A DNA stretch of 64,000 nucleotides from Clonostachys chloroleuca (lineage: Eukaryota > Ascomycota > Sordariomycetes > Hypocreales > Bionectriaceae), in assembly GCA_037952775.1 (NCBI GenBank), contig JBANAY010000003.1, positions 28,334,001 to 28,398,000 of the forward strand, in the 5' to 3' direction. Positions 1-15,300 of the stretch are shown here, piece after piece. Under the pieces are notes generated by a model. That model ran no database searches and had not been told where the DNA came from. It saw only the letters and a list, made by a program, of their open reading frames with translations. How positions within the stretch are numbered: position 1 is the first letter of the stretch; each line of letters opens with the position of its first letter. The position numbers and the translations under genes were made by a program.

Positions 1-1301
1 TTAAATAATATATTCTAGGAAGTTAACTTCCTTAATATAAAACTAGTTTTTTTTAAGTTCTATTAGGAGATTAGTATTTTCTAGTTTCTTTAGAACCTTA
101 TATATATATTCCTTATATATATCCAGATTATCTAAAAATATTAAAATATTATTAAAATATATAACTATAAAGATATTAAAATACTCTCTAAGTACTTAAT
201 TAATTATTTATTAGAATATTATAAGTATATTTATTAGTCTGAAGGGTATAATAAGATATTTATATAAACTAAACTTTATTCTAAATACTATTTTCTATTT
301 ATCTCTTTCTTTAATTTATATTAAGTTATAAGCTCCCTTTAGATCTAGTATAATAAACTACTATTTACTTTATAACTAATCTCTAAGTTCTATAATTAGT
401 AGTAAGAATATCCTATCTTTATATATAATCTTATTTAGTTAGTAATAGTTAATAACTAAATAGAGTTTATTATTTTTTTTTAGTATAAATATTATAGAAT
501 ATTCTATAAATAAAGTTAATAACTATATATAGTTTTTTATTAATATATTATTAATATATTTATAGAGTATCTATAACTAGAGTTCTATAAGGTTATAGAG
601 TTTATAGAAAGCTAGTTTTTCTTTTTTAATAATAGAGATTTTATAATTCTATTAGTTATATTATAGTAATCTAGTTTCTAAGGTTTTCTTAAATAATTTA
701 TTATATTTCTAGTATTTCTTTAGAATATAATTTAGTTTTCCCCTTTTAAGATATTTTTTTTTATTTTTTTATAATTATTTCTTTCTTACTTATTTATACT
801 ATAAATTAAACTTAATATTATAATTATATTTTTATTAATTTATTATATATATCTAATTAATAAAGTCTATTTCTAGAGATTATTCTAATTTTTATATCTA
901 GCTTAAGATTTACTTTATTTATTATAATTCTTAGTAGAATAGATTTTTTAATATACTAGATTATAGTACTATTAAGGCTATAACTACTATATCTACTTAT
1001 TATTATAAGTTATTATTTTAGTTTTTTATAGTAATACTTTTAGTTATTAAGAAATTATTATATTCTTTTAATATTTAATAAAATTTTAATTTTTATTAAT
1101 TCTAATATAGATTTATAAGAATATCTCTTTACTCTATATAGCTAGTAGACTAATTTATTAGTAGGTTTACTTTTTATAACTATAGTAATTCTAATATAAT
1201 ATTATAGGAATTTAATAGTATTAAGTTATATATAATATTAAATTCTTTCCCTTAGATTTTAATTATAAAGTAATTAGTTTTAAAATTAATAATTCTATTA
1301 T
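1..1301 (-). mobile_element. RIP-degraded Ty3/Gypsy-type retrotransposon, copy 1, distal part
   Basis: This is the reverse complement of the sequence at about 23,370-24,680; for example the start of the window pairs with the GGAAGTTAACTTCC region near 24,650. It carries the reverse-transcriptase part of a Gypsy polyprotein on the minus strand, riddled with stops and almost devoid of CA, TG and CG. It continues off the left edge. It is interrupted after 1,301 by a Copia-type element and resumes at 8,932, with ATTAT duplicated on both sides. Confidence 0.75.
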
Positions 1302-1490
1302 TATTAGTATACTAAATACTACTAACTAGCAGTTACTAGCTAGAAGTTAGAAGTAGAGTAGTTTACTTAGTTAGAACTACTCTAGAACTATATTTATAAC
1401 TAGTTTACTTCTATAGCTAGAATAGTAACTTAATTAATTACTTTTAATCTATTTACTCTATAGTATATACTTTAGAAAAGCCTTTTAATA
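1302..1490 (+). repeat. 5' LTR of Copia element A
   Basis: 189 bp, nearly identical to 8,743-8,931 and to the LTRs of element B. It begins TATTAGTATACTAAATAC and ends CTTTTAATA. The sequence that follows (CTAATTAGTAGTTATATAG) is shared with element B after its 5' LTR, so the primer-binding region lies there. Confidence 0.85.
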
Positions 1491-4400
1491 CTAATTAGTA
1501 GTTATATAGTAGCTATAAATTAGTAAAGAAGAAGAAATAGGATTTTCTAAGTACTTAGGGAAATATAGTTCTTTTATAAGTATTAGTTTTATACTATAGA
1601 ACTATATATAATATATAATATAATAATACTATTATCTTTTATATACTTTAAATAGTTACTTTAGAGATTATTTATTTTTCTAATAATACTATTAGTACTA
1701 GAAATATCTCTAAAGAGTATTATATTATATATATCTCTCTATTAATATAGATAGAAGTAATTAATAAAATTACTTTTTTCTTTAACTACTTAATCTTAAG
1801 AGTTTATCCTTATAGAATACTCTCCCTTTCCTAACTTTAGAAGGAAATAAGATAATTCTTTATACTTCTCTTTTATTACTACTCTATTTCCTATAATCTA
1901 TTAAAATCCTTCTAAATAGAAATTTTAATTTTTTAAATAAAAGTAAAACCCTATATTCCCCTATTATAAAAATATATATATACTTTAGAACCTATCTCTT
2001 AAGTAAGTATAATAATACTACTAGTATAAATTATACTTATACTAATCCTATTTAATTATAATAAAGCAGAAGAGGTTTTTAATATAATTAAGCTAATAAA
2101 GATTTATATAAATAATATTAATTAGATAAACTATCTAATTTTAGTAGTCTAGATAATTATTTAAGAATTTACTAATATATATATAGTATATTATATATAC
2201 TATTATAAATATATTAGGCTATATAGTAATAACTTATTAAGTAAGTTTATATATAACTTTAGAAACTAGTTAATAGAAAAGTTTATATTTCTAAATAATA
2301 ATATTACTAAGGAGTTAAAATATATTCTATAATATAGTAGTATATATACTAACCCTATAAATAATATATCTAAAGTAGCTCTTAATAATATATAGGAGCT
2401 AGAGAACTTATTAGAATAGCTAAATAATTAATAGTTCTTTATAAATATCTTTAATTTAAACTCCTAAATATTCTAATTATAGAAATAATATAGGAAGTCT
2501 TAAGGATATATAGTACTAATACTATAAATACCCTAAGAAAGGAATATAACTTATATAATTAAAGTAAATAAGATAGAAATATCTAAGAGGAATAAGAAAT
2601 TAATCTAATAAATATTTATACCTCCTAGGAATTTAGTTCTAAGATAAGAACTAGGAGGCTATATATATAAGTTATATAATTTATATTATAATCTTCTATC
2701 TAAGTAAAGCTTTAGAATAAGTATAGTAGCTATATAAAAACTTATAGCTTTCTAGAAGCTATATAATATAAAAGAGTATTTATTTAGTAGGGAATTATAT
2801 AATATATTTAATACTAAAGTTAGAATAATACTAAATACTTATAAATCCTATAATATATAGCTAAATAGATTTAAAACTATTCTTTTCTAAATCCTTAAAG
2901 GGAATATATAGGATTTCTAGTTCTAATATATTAAAAAAGAATATATCTTTAAAGAGATATATTTTAAACTAAAGTAATACTTTAATAATACTATTAATAA
3001 ATAGTAGTATTATTATAACTAGACTTAAACTAGTATTACTTTAATATAGATAAATAGAGAATATAAAGATCTTATAGTATACTAGATATTATAAAAGATT
3101 TTTACTATCCTAATAAAAGTATAGAAAGTATTTAAAAGTACTTATATAGAGGATAATAATCTATAAGCTATAGTAGTAAGAGTATATAGAAGTTTAAAGG
3201 AACTAGAAATAATACTTTAAAAAGAGTATATAAATACTAAAGCCCTAATATAATATCTTATATTAGTATTAGAAATAAACCTATTAAAATAGTTAGAATA
3301 AAGCTTAATAATCTTAGTAGTTTAGAATATAATAAGAAATATATATTTTATTAATTAATAATATTAATATATCTAGAAGCTACTAAATAGAATATAATAG
3401 TAGCTTTATTATATTTAAAATATATAGAGTAGACTATTTAATAGAAGCTTTACTAACTAGAACTAAAGATTATAGAGGAATAGCTAGAGAGAGTATTACT
3501 TTATTTATAATAAGCCTAGTTATTAATTTATAAACTATTTATAAAAAAGATCTGAATTATACTATTAATTTATAACTAAGTTTCTTAAAATAGAAGAGGA
3601 AGTAGAAGAAGATAATATACTAGAAGAATTTAAATAGTAGATTTAAAACTAAAAAGAAATTAATAATTAGTTTAAAATAGCAGATTATAGAGATCCTAAT
3701 AACTATAATAATCTAGATAAAGAAAACTAGTATATAAACAGTAATAAATAATACCTAATATAATATCTGCTTAATAAGGTATTCTAGTATTTACTCTTTA
3801 GAGAGAAGATTAAAAAAAAGCTATAAGACCTCTTATAGTTTATTATTAAGAAAAGATATATAATATAATTCTAGGGGATTATACTAGATATAGATACTTT
3901 ATTAATTTTAACTATAAGTAAATTATAATTTAAAGTATTTAAATAAATTAATTTATTAATTAAACTGAATACTATAGCTAATATAAAAAGTATTAAGTTT
4001 AGAAAGAAGCTTATAGAGTTACTTAGTATAATAAAGTTATAGACTCTATTTAGATCTATTATATTTTATATAATAAACTTAGAGACCCTTTTTCTAATAT
4101 ACCTTTAAGATATAGATTATCTAAATATTAAGTTTAGGAATATAACTAATAAAGTAGTTAGAACTATAAATAGTCTTTTTACTCTAACTATAAGGAAATA
4201 GAGCTATATATAGTTCTTTTCTAAATATATACTAATAGCTAATATAGCTTACTTAATAGAATTAGAGCTAAAATAACTCTATTACTACTTTAGTTACTTA
4301 TTAATAGAAAGATTATATAAGCTCTTAGAAAGAGCAGGCTATAAGGATATAGATAGAGAAGTAATAAAAAAGATTAAATACTTCTACTACTAATACTAGA

Positions 4401-7400
4401 CTTATAGTCTAGCTCTAAAATACTTTAAATTCAGATTATAAAATAATTTTAATTTTAACTATAAGATTATAATTAATATTATATATCTATTAGATTAAGA
4501 ACTAGTTTTATATATTATCTATATAGTAACTATATTCTAAAATATAATCTTTCTTATAGATATCTTAATAGATACTATATAGAAAGTATTAAAGAGAATC
4601 TAGCTAAATATATATTTAGAACTACTAGACTATATTATATATAATATAGGAACTTAATTTATAAGTAACTAATTTTATATAAATATAAGGATTATTAGTT
4701 CTAAGTATAAGTAAATACTAATTAAGGCTTATTAGTTAATTAGTAAGATTAAGAAATATTATAAACTATTATAATATATATTTAATATCTTATATAAGGA
4801 ACTTAAGGAGATAATCTTAAAGGAATTAATATTATAAATAGTAGTTAAAATAGTTAATAATATAGTAGGGCCTAATAGCTTTATACTAATACTCCTTATA
4901 TTTAGAGTATATCTAAGAGTTATTATATTCTCTCCCTTATTATAATCTATAGTTTAAAGAGTATAAGTAATTAATCTTATAATAAAAGCCTTAAGGGAAC
5001 TATATATTAAAAAGAGAACTATACTTATACTAGCTATATATAATAGCTCTAATCTAATAGAACTCCTTAAATTCCTACTTCTAAGTAAGGTTATAGTATA
5101 AAGAGAGAATAAGAGATAGTTTAGACTATATAAACTTTTATTAAATAACTCCTATAATATTATAATTAAAATATAGAATAGATTAAAGATCTTTTAGTTT
5201 ATATATATAAAGCTATACTATAGAGATAAATAGACTAAAAATCTAGCCTAAGAGAGTACTAGCTTAGTAATATATCTAAAAGACCCCTTACTACTTATAA
5301 TAAGTAAACTACTATAAAGAAGGGGATAATTAAGAGGCTTAAAGAATAAACTAAAAGTATATATATAATATATAGTATAACTAGTTAGACTATATACTAA
5401 CTATATAATATATAAGAAGTAAGATACTCTTAAGCTAGCTAAGAAACTTTAAAAGAAAGGAGTTATTATAATCCCGGGTACTCTATTTAAGATCTTTATA
5501 ATAATTAAAATTAACTAACTTATTAAAATAGATATATTTAAGTTTATATAGTTTAATTATAATATTAAAAGTAGTTAACTATTTAAAGTATATATTATTA
5601 ATAAGGTAAAAGAATAGAATATATATTTATATAAAAAATCCTATCTAGTTATATAAGGATATAATAATACTAGTAAGAAGATAATTCTTATATAGTTACT
5701 AATAATTTAATACTATAACTAATAGCTTATCCTTATATTAATACTATTACTACTAGTAATAGGAACTTATATTTTAATAGATAGAGATATTATATAAGCC
5801 TATCTATAGTCTGAGTTAATACTATAATATATAATTTATATAATACTCCTAAAAGACTTTAAGTAAAGCTATCTATAAAGAATAATTATAAAAATTATAA
5901 AGCTACTATATAGAATTATTAAGTCTAGTATATATTAATATACTATATATTATAAGTACTTTATAATATATATAAAGATAGTAATCTTCAGTTTTAACCT
6001 ATACTTTCTAATTATAGGAAGTAATATACTTAGTTTTAGAATTATTAGAATATAAACTAATAATATATTTAGATTATTTAATAAGATACTTACTATAGAA
6101 GAAGAATATTAATTAAAAAAGGCTAAATTTAAAATAAAAGCTAGGGTTAAGCTTTCTAAGGAAATAGATTTTAAATTTAATAGAGGAAAGATATCCCTCT
6201 ATAATATAATAATTAAGTTCCTTTAAAAGGGCTAAACTAATATACTCTAAAAAGCTATAGATATAGAGAGCTATAAAGCCTAAAGAGTATATAGTATATA
6301 AATTATAAGTATTATATAACTAGAAGCTTTATATAATTTATCTATAGTAGTATAATTATAATAAAACCTATTAAAAGATAATATTAAGAAATTAAATAAA
6401 AGGCTTATATAGTAAATTAAGAACTATAACTATAGACTAAAATTTATACTATTTAATCTATATAATCTAAAGCTATATATTTTTATAGATAGATCTCTTA
6501 CTAATAATAAAGATATAAGCTCCTAAATTAGCTTTATAATTATACTTAGAATAGAGATAAGGATTAAGAGCTAGAAGCTTATATTCTAACTAACTAGGAA
6601 TATTATATACTAGTTATTAATAAAGTATAAATATATTATAAGAAATAGCCTTATATTAGAAGTTTATAGTATAATAGCTAGATTTAATATAAGTATTATA
6701 ATTATAAGTACTTTTTAAATAATTACTTTAAAAATAATACTACTAGAAATACTACTAGTAATTTATATAGATTCTCTTTTACTATATAAATACCTTATTA
6801 AGCTTAGTATAACTATAGAGAAAAAACTAATAATTAATATAATAGCTTTATAATAATTATATAAATACTATAAAATTACTAAGATAAAATAGATTAATAG
6901 AGAGGATAATCTAGTAGATATCTTAATAAAAGGAAAACCTAATTTAGTACTCTTAAAACTTATAGAAATAAATAAGTTAAGAATTTAAATTAAGGGAGAT
7001 ATTAAGAAGCTACTTAAACTAGGTATAGCTTAGTAAATATAGATAGACTAAACCTATATAATAAGCTACTTTAAACTAAGAATTTAAATATATTATAAGT
7101 AATTAGAATATATAGAGGGAGGGCCTCCTATAAGAAGCTATTTTATTCCTCTATCTATTTAAGCTATCTACTAATAATTAGATTTATCTATCTATCTAAA
7201 CTAGCTAAACTATTTAATTTTTTTTTTATTTTATTTTTTTTTATTCTTCTTTTTTACTTAGATTTAGAGTATATAGGAAAATAGTATTTAGGAGATTAGG
7301 ATTAAATATTAAAGAAATTACTTTTAAGTTTATTATTACTATATATTAGAATTAGATATTAGAGAAATTACCCTTAGATTTATTATTATTATTAAATCTA

Positions 7401-8742
7401 TTAGTACTTCTATAGATAGTACTATTATTATTATTAGATCTTATAAACTAATAATAAATAGTATAGTACTTTAAAAGAGGTTTAATCTCCTTAGAGATAG
7501 TATTTTTAAAAATATAGCTAGAATTAGATTTTAATTTATATTACTAATAGATAGTTAAACTATTAAAAGTACTATTTATAATAAGATTATAAACTATCTT
7601 CCAGGTAGTATTAATATATATAACTAGAAGATATACTTTAGTATACTTATAGAAAGATTTCCTAGTAAATTTACTAAGCTTAATAAAAGCTTTATAAATA
7701 GTAACTAAGTTATATATAAAAGGTATTAGAACTTTAGGTATAATAATATAAATATTACTACTCTTATTATAATATATATACTATATTCTATTACTATTAT
7801 AGTTAAAGTAATAACTATTACTTTTTCCTAAAATAAATAATTTAATATATACTATATATTTATTAGAATATTTACTATTAATAAATATATTAGCTAAGGA
7901 AATAAGAAAAAGAAAAACTACTAATATTTATATCTAGTTAGAGTACTTTTTAGCTATATAATATTCCTATCTCTTAAGCTTTCTAAACTCTTTCTATATT
8001 CTTCTAACTTTAGCTTACTATTAGGCTAGTATACTTAATATTCTTTAAACTACTATATAAGCTTATTAATAAGAGTTCCTAAAACTAAGTACTTAAGTAT
8101 ATATAATTAATAGCTATTTCCCTAGTTATACTATAATAGAGTAGTATTATAAGCTTAAAGGAGAAGCTTTAAAAAGTAGATAAAAGGGAGGAGAAAGAAG
8201 ATATTATATCTCTATATTTAGTTAGATTTAAAATATATAAGGAGGGAGTAATTACTTATAGAGAAGAAAATAGTAAGTTAAAAGTTTAATTATATACTAC
8301 TAAGATTAGCTATAAAACTATATCCTAGAGTATATATGTCTCTATATATAAAAAGAGGATTAGAGTATAATTATTCTATAAAATAATTAGTTATAAAATT
8401 CTAATTTAAAGTAGTAAGGATTATTATAGAGGGTATATATATAATACTAGAGTAGTTATATAGAAAAGGAAAAGAGGAATATTATAGTAGTATAGAATAG
8501 GGTTTAATATAGGTAGAATATATATTTATAATTACTTATTACTAGGGGTAACTATAGTAATAAGTAGGAAAATCTAATAATAAAATATATATATATCTAG
8601 ACTAATATATATAGTATATCTTTTTAATAAAGATATAAGGAATTAGAATTATATATATTTATTTCTTATATTTATAGAGGTTATAAAGGGTTTATAATTA
8701 TAAGAGCTATTTATATAAAATAAGAAAATAAAAGACTATCTA

Positions 8743-8931
8743 TATTAGTATACTAAATACTACTAATTAGTAGTTACTAGCTAGAAGCTAGAAGTAGAAT
8801 AATTTACTTAGTTAGAACTACTCTAGAACTATATTTATAACTAGTTTACTTCTATAGCTAGAATAGTAATTTAATTAATTATTTTTAATCTATCTACTCT
8901 ATAGTATATACTTTAGAAAAGCTTTCTAATA
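8743..8931 (+). repeat. 3' LTR of Copia element A
   Basis: Matches the 5' LTR in length and sequence apart from scattered transitions. It ends CTTTCTAATA immediately before the second ATTAT target duplicate. Confidence 0.85.
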
Positions 8932-11929
8932 ATTATTATATTTAAATAATATTCTATCTAGAGTTATAATATTATAGAACTTCTTTTTTATTTTCTATAG
9001 TAAGTAGAATTAGTTAATTACTACTAGTAAGATATAATTATATAATACTCTATAATCTATCTATACTATAAGCTAGTATTCCTTAATCTTAATATTTATA
9101 ATAATATTAATTAAATTTCCTCTCTTAATAGTTCCTAGGATTTTCTAATTTAATATTATTTTATTATACTATAGCTCTATTATAAATAGTTTATATTATT
9201 TTTTTATCTAATTAACTTATTATTTAAACTATTCTTATTTTTCCTTATTTTTAAATACTTATTTTAGAATATCTATAAAGATTCTTAGTTTATTTATAGA
9301 ACTAGAGATAAATTATTTATATTTCTTTTTCTAGTTATTTAATTTATTAATTATTATAGATATTCTATTATTAAAGTAGGTTTTATTCTATTCTTTTTTA
9401 TTAGTAAAAGTAATTTTTTATTCCTTTATATTATTACTTTCTCTACTATCTATTAGATATAATATACCTTATTTATAGTATTATTTTATTTCTTCTTCCT
9501 ATAGTTAGTATTATTATAAATATATTTTAGTAGGGTTTATATTATTATTATTATACTTAGCTAGTTTTAATACTATTATTTTAGTTTTTAAATAGTTCCT
9601 ATACTTCTAGTTATAATATTATTTAATTTAGCTATTATATTTAGCTATTATTTAGTTTTTAAAATCTTTATTTTTATACTATAGTTTAATTTTAGTTTTT
9701 TTATATATTTTATATCTTAATTCAGAATATAATTCTACTAGTAGTTTACTATAAGTATATTCTTTAGAGTATTTCTCTAAGTTTTCCTTAAAGATAATAT
9801 ATTATTTTATATTATATTATTAGTATATAAATTATTATATTTATTTTATAATATATTTATTAAGTATTCTTCTATTAGGGTATAGAAAGAAATTATTCTT
9901 AGCTTTCTCTATTTAATATATTTAGTATTAATTATTATAGTAAGTTATCTATAATTCTAGAGAGTAATTATATATCTATATTATCTTTATATAGATTAGT
10001 ATTTTATATATATTATTACTAAGCTATATAGTACTAATAATACTATTTCTAAAAATAACTAGTTCCTTTAATATATCTAGATATTATTTTTATATTTTCT
10101 TTTAATAATATATATAAAGTTTATTATATTTAGCTTTAATTTCTATTCTTATCTATTAATATTATTCTTTCTTAATAGAGTTTTATAGAATAACTTTATT
10201 AGTATAATAGAATATATATTTATATTTAGTAAATAGTTTAAATCCTAGAACTAATTCTCCTTATTTAAGTTTCCCCTTAAGCTCTTAGAAGATTTATTAA
10301 ATTTTCTTTTATTATTTTCTAGTTATACTAAGTTTTATATATTCCTTAGGTTTTAATACTTTTTAAAAAATAGATATATTCTTTAGAGAGTACTTAGAAA
10401 TTATAATAGTTATAGGAGTTTCTTCTTAGTTAATTTTATATATTATTTTTAAAACTTTAGTATTAGTTTTTTTAATTACTTTTAATTACTTTTTATTATT
10501 CTTAGTAGGTTTTTAATCTTTCTTCTTCTTATCTTTCTTAGATTCTAGATATTAGGATAAAATATATTTAATTTTATTATAATTATAATATTTATATTTC
10601 TCTATAGCTCCTAGCTCTATAGGTTCTATATATATTCTAAAGACTATAGTATACTATTATTATAGTTTTCTAATATTAGTAAAATAGATTATTTTTCTAT
10701 TATAGGTTTACTAATAATATTACTAGTTATTAATCCTTATAGCTATAGTTATATATTTATAGATACTTTTTAGCTTATTTTCCTTATATAGTTTTTCTTA
10801 AACTTCTTTTTTAAATTAATTAAAGTAGTAAGATATAGTATATTTCTTATTCTATTTAGTTTTAACTAGTAACTAAAGATAATAAGTACTAAAGATTAAA
10901 TATAATTCTTTCTAAGTAAGTATATTAATCTTATATTCTACTTTATACTTTTTATTTTAAATACTAAAGGTTTATTTAAGAACTTCTATAAAATAATTAA
11001 AATTTATTATAATATTAATAGTTTATTAGTTTTCTTATCTACTAAAGTATTTTCTTATGATAGGTTTAAACTAATTAAGTATAACTCCTTTAAGTTATAA
11101 GTAAGTATATATAACCTTTCTTTTACTAGTATTAAGTATAATTAGAAAGTAATTAAAGTATACTTAGAGTTAAATTATAAATCTCTAAAGTTTATCTTAA
11201 GTTCTATTAAATATTTTAGATAATAGTAGCTTAAATAGTTATTCTAGCTCTCTTCTTTAAATAGTAATTATAGTTTAAGCCTGGAGATTAGTATATATAG
11301 TAGCTTATTATATTATAATAGCTATTATATTAGTTAACTCCTAGTAAATATCTATAAAGTATATATAAAGCTAATTAATTTAGTTTTATAAGAGCTATAT
11401 TTCTTTAGTATAATTATTATTATTCTTACTATTATTATTACTATCTTTATCTATAATATTATTCTTAATAATTAGAGTAGATAGATTATTATTAGTAGTA
11501 GGAGTATACTATTACTAGGCTTAGGGTATTATAATAGCTATAATATCTTCTTTTATTATTATATAGTAATTAAAATAAAGTAATTAGCTAAATAAGAGTT
11601 ATTAATATATAATAGTTAAATAACTTATACTAGATAGGGATCTAGAGTAAGTTAGAGTTAAACTAATTAGAGTATTATTCTAAGTAGTATAATTAGATTA
11701 TCTTAGGCTATATAATATAAGTTACTATTAATATATAAATATTATAAAGCTAGTAATAATAGATATATAGATAATATTATTAATAACTATTTAAAAGAGT
11801 ATTCTATCTAGTAAAATAAATATATATATATACTAGGGAATTATTAATACTTAGTAATAATCTAGATTTAAAAATTATAAGGATTATTATAAGATCTAAA
11901 TAATCTAGATATAATTAGTAAGAAAAAGT
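8932..11929 (-). mobile_element. RIP-degraded Ty3/Gypsy-type retrotransposon, copy 1, proximal part
   Basis: Minus-strand continuation of the Gypsy copy after the Copia A insertion. It is the reverse complement of 20,549-23,370, the gag and early pol part of copy 2, plus the start region at 11,972-12,136. At the right end it meets copy 2 head to head. No open frame survives, and CpA, TpG and CpG are nearly absent. Confidence 0.75.
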
Positions 11930-11971
11930 TATTATAAATTTAACTAATATATACTATTATATATAAACCCT
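11930..11971. other. 42-bp spacer between head-to-head Gypsy copies
   Basis: An AT-rich spacer at the centre of an inverted repeat. About 165 bp to the left (11,764-11,929) pairs with 11,972-12,136 to the right with few mismatches, because both arms are the 5' end of the same Gypsy family in opposite orientation. Confidence 0.7.
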
Positions 11972-12136
11972 ACTTTTTCTTATTAATTATATCTAGATTA
12001 TTTAGATCTTATAATAATTCTTATAATTCTTAAATCCAGATTATTATTAAGTATTAATAATTCTCTAGTATATATATATATTTATTTTACTAAATAAAAT
12101 ACTCTTTTAAATAGTTATTAATAATATTATTTATAT
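11972..12136 (+). mobile_element. Gypsy copy 2, 5' end fragment
   Basis: The start of the plus-strand Gypsy copy, cut at 12,136 by Copia element B. The target duplication is TATAT at 12,132-12,136 and 20,544-20,548. The uninterrupted sequence can be read in inverted form at about 11,720-11,790 in copy 1. Confidence 0.75.
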
Positions 12137-12326
12137 TATTAGTATACTAAATACTACTAATTAGTAATTACTAACTAGAAGCTAGAAATAGAGCAGTTTA
12201 CTTAATTAGAACTACTCTAGAACTATATTTATAACTAGTTTACTTCTATAGCTAGAATAGTAACTTAATTAATTACTTTTTAATCTATTTACTCTATAGT
12301 ATATATTTTAAAAAAGCTTTCTAATA
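12137..12326 (+). repeat. 5' LTR of Copia element B
   Basis: 190 bp, TATTAG...CTAATA ends, nearly identical to the other three LTR copies in the window. Confidence 0.85.
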
Positions 12327-15300
12327 CTAATTAGTAGTTATATAGTAGCTATAGATTAGTAAAAAAGAAAAAATAGAATTTCCTAAGTATTTAGGGAAGT
12401 ATAATTCTCTTATAAGTATTAGTTCTATACTATAGAACTATATATAATATATAATATAATAATACTATTATCTTTTATATACTCTAAATAATTACTTTAG
12501 AGATTATTTATTTCTCTAATAATACTATTAGTACTAGAAATACCTCTAAAGAGTATTATATTATATATATCTCCTTATTAATATAGATAGAAGTAATTAA
12601 TAAAATTACTTTCTTCTCTAACTACTTAATCTTAAGAGTTTACTCTTATAGGATATTCTCTCTTTTCTAACTCTAGAAGAAAATAAGATAATTTCTTATA
12701 TTTCTCTTTTATTACTACTTTATTTCCTATAATCTATTAGAATCCTTCTAAATAGAGACTTTAGTTCTTTAAATAAGAATAAAATCCTATACTCCCCTAT
12801 TATAAAAATATATATATACTTTAGAATCTATCTTCTGAGTAAATATAATAATACTACTAGTATAAACTATATTTATACTAACTCCCTTTAACTATAATAA
12901 AGTAGAAGAAGTTTTTAATATAACTAAATTAATAAAGATCTATATAAATAATATTAACTAGATAAATTATTTAATTTTAGTAGTTTAAATAACTATTTAA
13001 GAACTTACTAATATATATATAGTATATTATATATACTACTATAAATATACTAGGCTATATAGTAATAACTTACTAGATAAGTTTATATATAACTTTAGGA
13101 ACTAATTAATAGAAAAGTTTATACTCCTAAATAATAATATTACTAAGGAGTTAAAATATATTCTATAATATAGTAATATATATATTAGCCCTATAAATAA
13201 TATATCTAAAATAGCTCTTAATAATATATAGAAGCTAGAGAACTTATTAGAATAGCTAAATAATTAATAGTTCTTTATAAATATCTTTAATCTAAACTTC
13301 TAAATATTCTAATTATAGGAGTAATATAGAAAGTCTTAAGGATATATAGTACTAATACTATAAATACTCTAAGAAAGAAGTATAATCTATATAATTAAGA
13401 TAGATAAAATAGAAATACCTAAAAGGAATAAGAAATTAATCTAATAAGTACTTATACCTTCTAGAAATCTAGTTCTAAGATAAGAATTAGGAGGCTATAT
13501 ATATAAGTTATATAATCTATACTATAATCTTCTATCTAAGTAAAGCTTTAGAATAAGTATAATAATTATATAAAAACTTATAGCTTTTAGAAACTATATA
13601 ATATAAAAGAGTACTTATTTAATAGAGAACTATATAATATACTTAATACTAAAGTTAGGATAATACTAAATACTTATAAATTCTATAATATATAGCTAAA
13701 TAGATTTAAAATTATTCTCTTCTAAATCCTTAAAGGGAATATATAGGATTTCTAGTTCTAATATATTAAAAAAAAATATACCTTTAGAGAGATATATTTT
13801 AAACTAAAGTAATACTTTAATAATACTATTAATAAATAATAGTATTATTATAACTAGACTTAAACTAATATTACTTTAATATAGATAAATAGAGAATATA
13901 AAAACCTTATAGTATACTAAATACTATAAAAAGTCTTTACTATTCTAATAAAAGTATAGAAAGTACTTAAAGGTACTTATATAGAGAATAATAATCTATA
14001 AGCTATAGTAGTAAGAGTATATAGAGGTTTAAAAGAACTAGAAATAGTACTCTAAAGAGAGTATATAAATACTAAAGCCTTAATATAATATCTTATATTA
14101 GTATTAGAAATAAACCTATTAAAATAACTAGAATAAAGCTTAATAACTTTAGCAGTTTAGGATATAATAAGAAATATATATTTTATTAACTAGTAATATT
14201 AATATATCTAGAAGCTACTAAATAGAATATAATAGTAGCTTTATTATACTAAAAATATATAGAGTAGATTATTTAATAGAAGCTTTACTAGCTAGAACTA
14301 AGAACTATAGAGGAATAGCTAGAGAGAGTACTACTTTATTTATAATAAGCCTAGTTATTAGTTTATAAACTATCTGTAGAAGAGATTTAAATTATATTAC
14401 TAATTTATAACTAAGTTCCTTAAAGTAGAAGAGAAAGCAGAAGAAAATAATATACTTAAAGAATTTAAATAGTAGATTTAAGATTAAGAAGAGATTAATA
14501 ACTAGTCTGAAATAGCAGACTATAAAGACCCTAATAACTATAATAATCTAGATAAGGAAGATTAGTATATAAGTAGTAATAAATAATACCTAATATAATA
14601 TCTATTTAATAAGGTATTTTAGTACTTACTCTTTAGAGAGAAAATTAAGAGAAAGCTATAAAACTCTTTATAATTTATTATTAAAGAAAGATATATAATA
14701 TAATTCTAGGGGATTATACTAGATATAAGTATCTTATTAATTTTAACTATAGATAAACTATAATTTAAAGTTCTTAAATAGATTAATTTATTAATTAAAT
14801 TAGATACTATAGCTAATATAAAGAGTATTAAGTTTAAAAAGGGGCTTATAGAGTTACTTAGTATAATAAAGCTATAGACTCTATTTAAATCTATTATATT
14901 TTATATAATAAACTTAGAAACCCCTTTTCTAATATACTTTTAAAATATAGACTATCTAAATATTAAGTTTAGGAATATAATTAATAAAGTAGTTAGAACT
15001 ATAGATAGTCTTTCTGCTCTAATTATAAGGAAATAGGGCTATATATAGTTCTTTTCTAAATATATACTAATAGCTAATATAGCCTACTTAATAGAACTAG
15101 AGCTAAGATAACTCTATTACTACTTTAGTTATCTATTAGTAGAAAGGCTATATAAGCTCTTAGAAAGAGCAGGCTATAAGAATATAAATAGAGAAATAAT
15201 AAAAAAGATTAAATACTTCTATTACTAATACTAGATCTATAATCTAGTTCTAAAATATTTTAAATTCAGATTATAAAATAATTTTAACTTTAATTATAAA

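Larger units (their letters stand above)
1302..8931 (+). mobile_element. RIP-degraded Ty1/Copia-type LTR retrotransposon A
   Basis: A 7,630-bp element with 189-bp LTRs at both ends and a perfect 5-bp target duplication (ATTAT at 1,297-1,301 and 8,932-8,936). The LTR ends read TATTAG...CTAATA, which is what TGTTAG...CTAACA becomes after RIP. Degenerate translation on the plus strand around 5,600-6,100 resembles Copia reverse transcriptase. Around 6,770-7,000 it resembles the Copia RNase H end (a DSLLLY-like stretch, then EDNLVDILIKGKP where the family has E/NxxPADAMTKxxP). No frame is open. About 1.7 kb of unassigned AT-rich sequence separates RNase H from the 3' LTR. The element is inserted in Gypsy copy 1. 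Confidence 0.85.
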
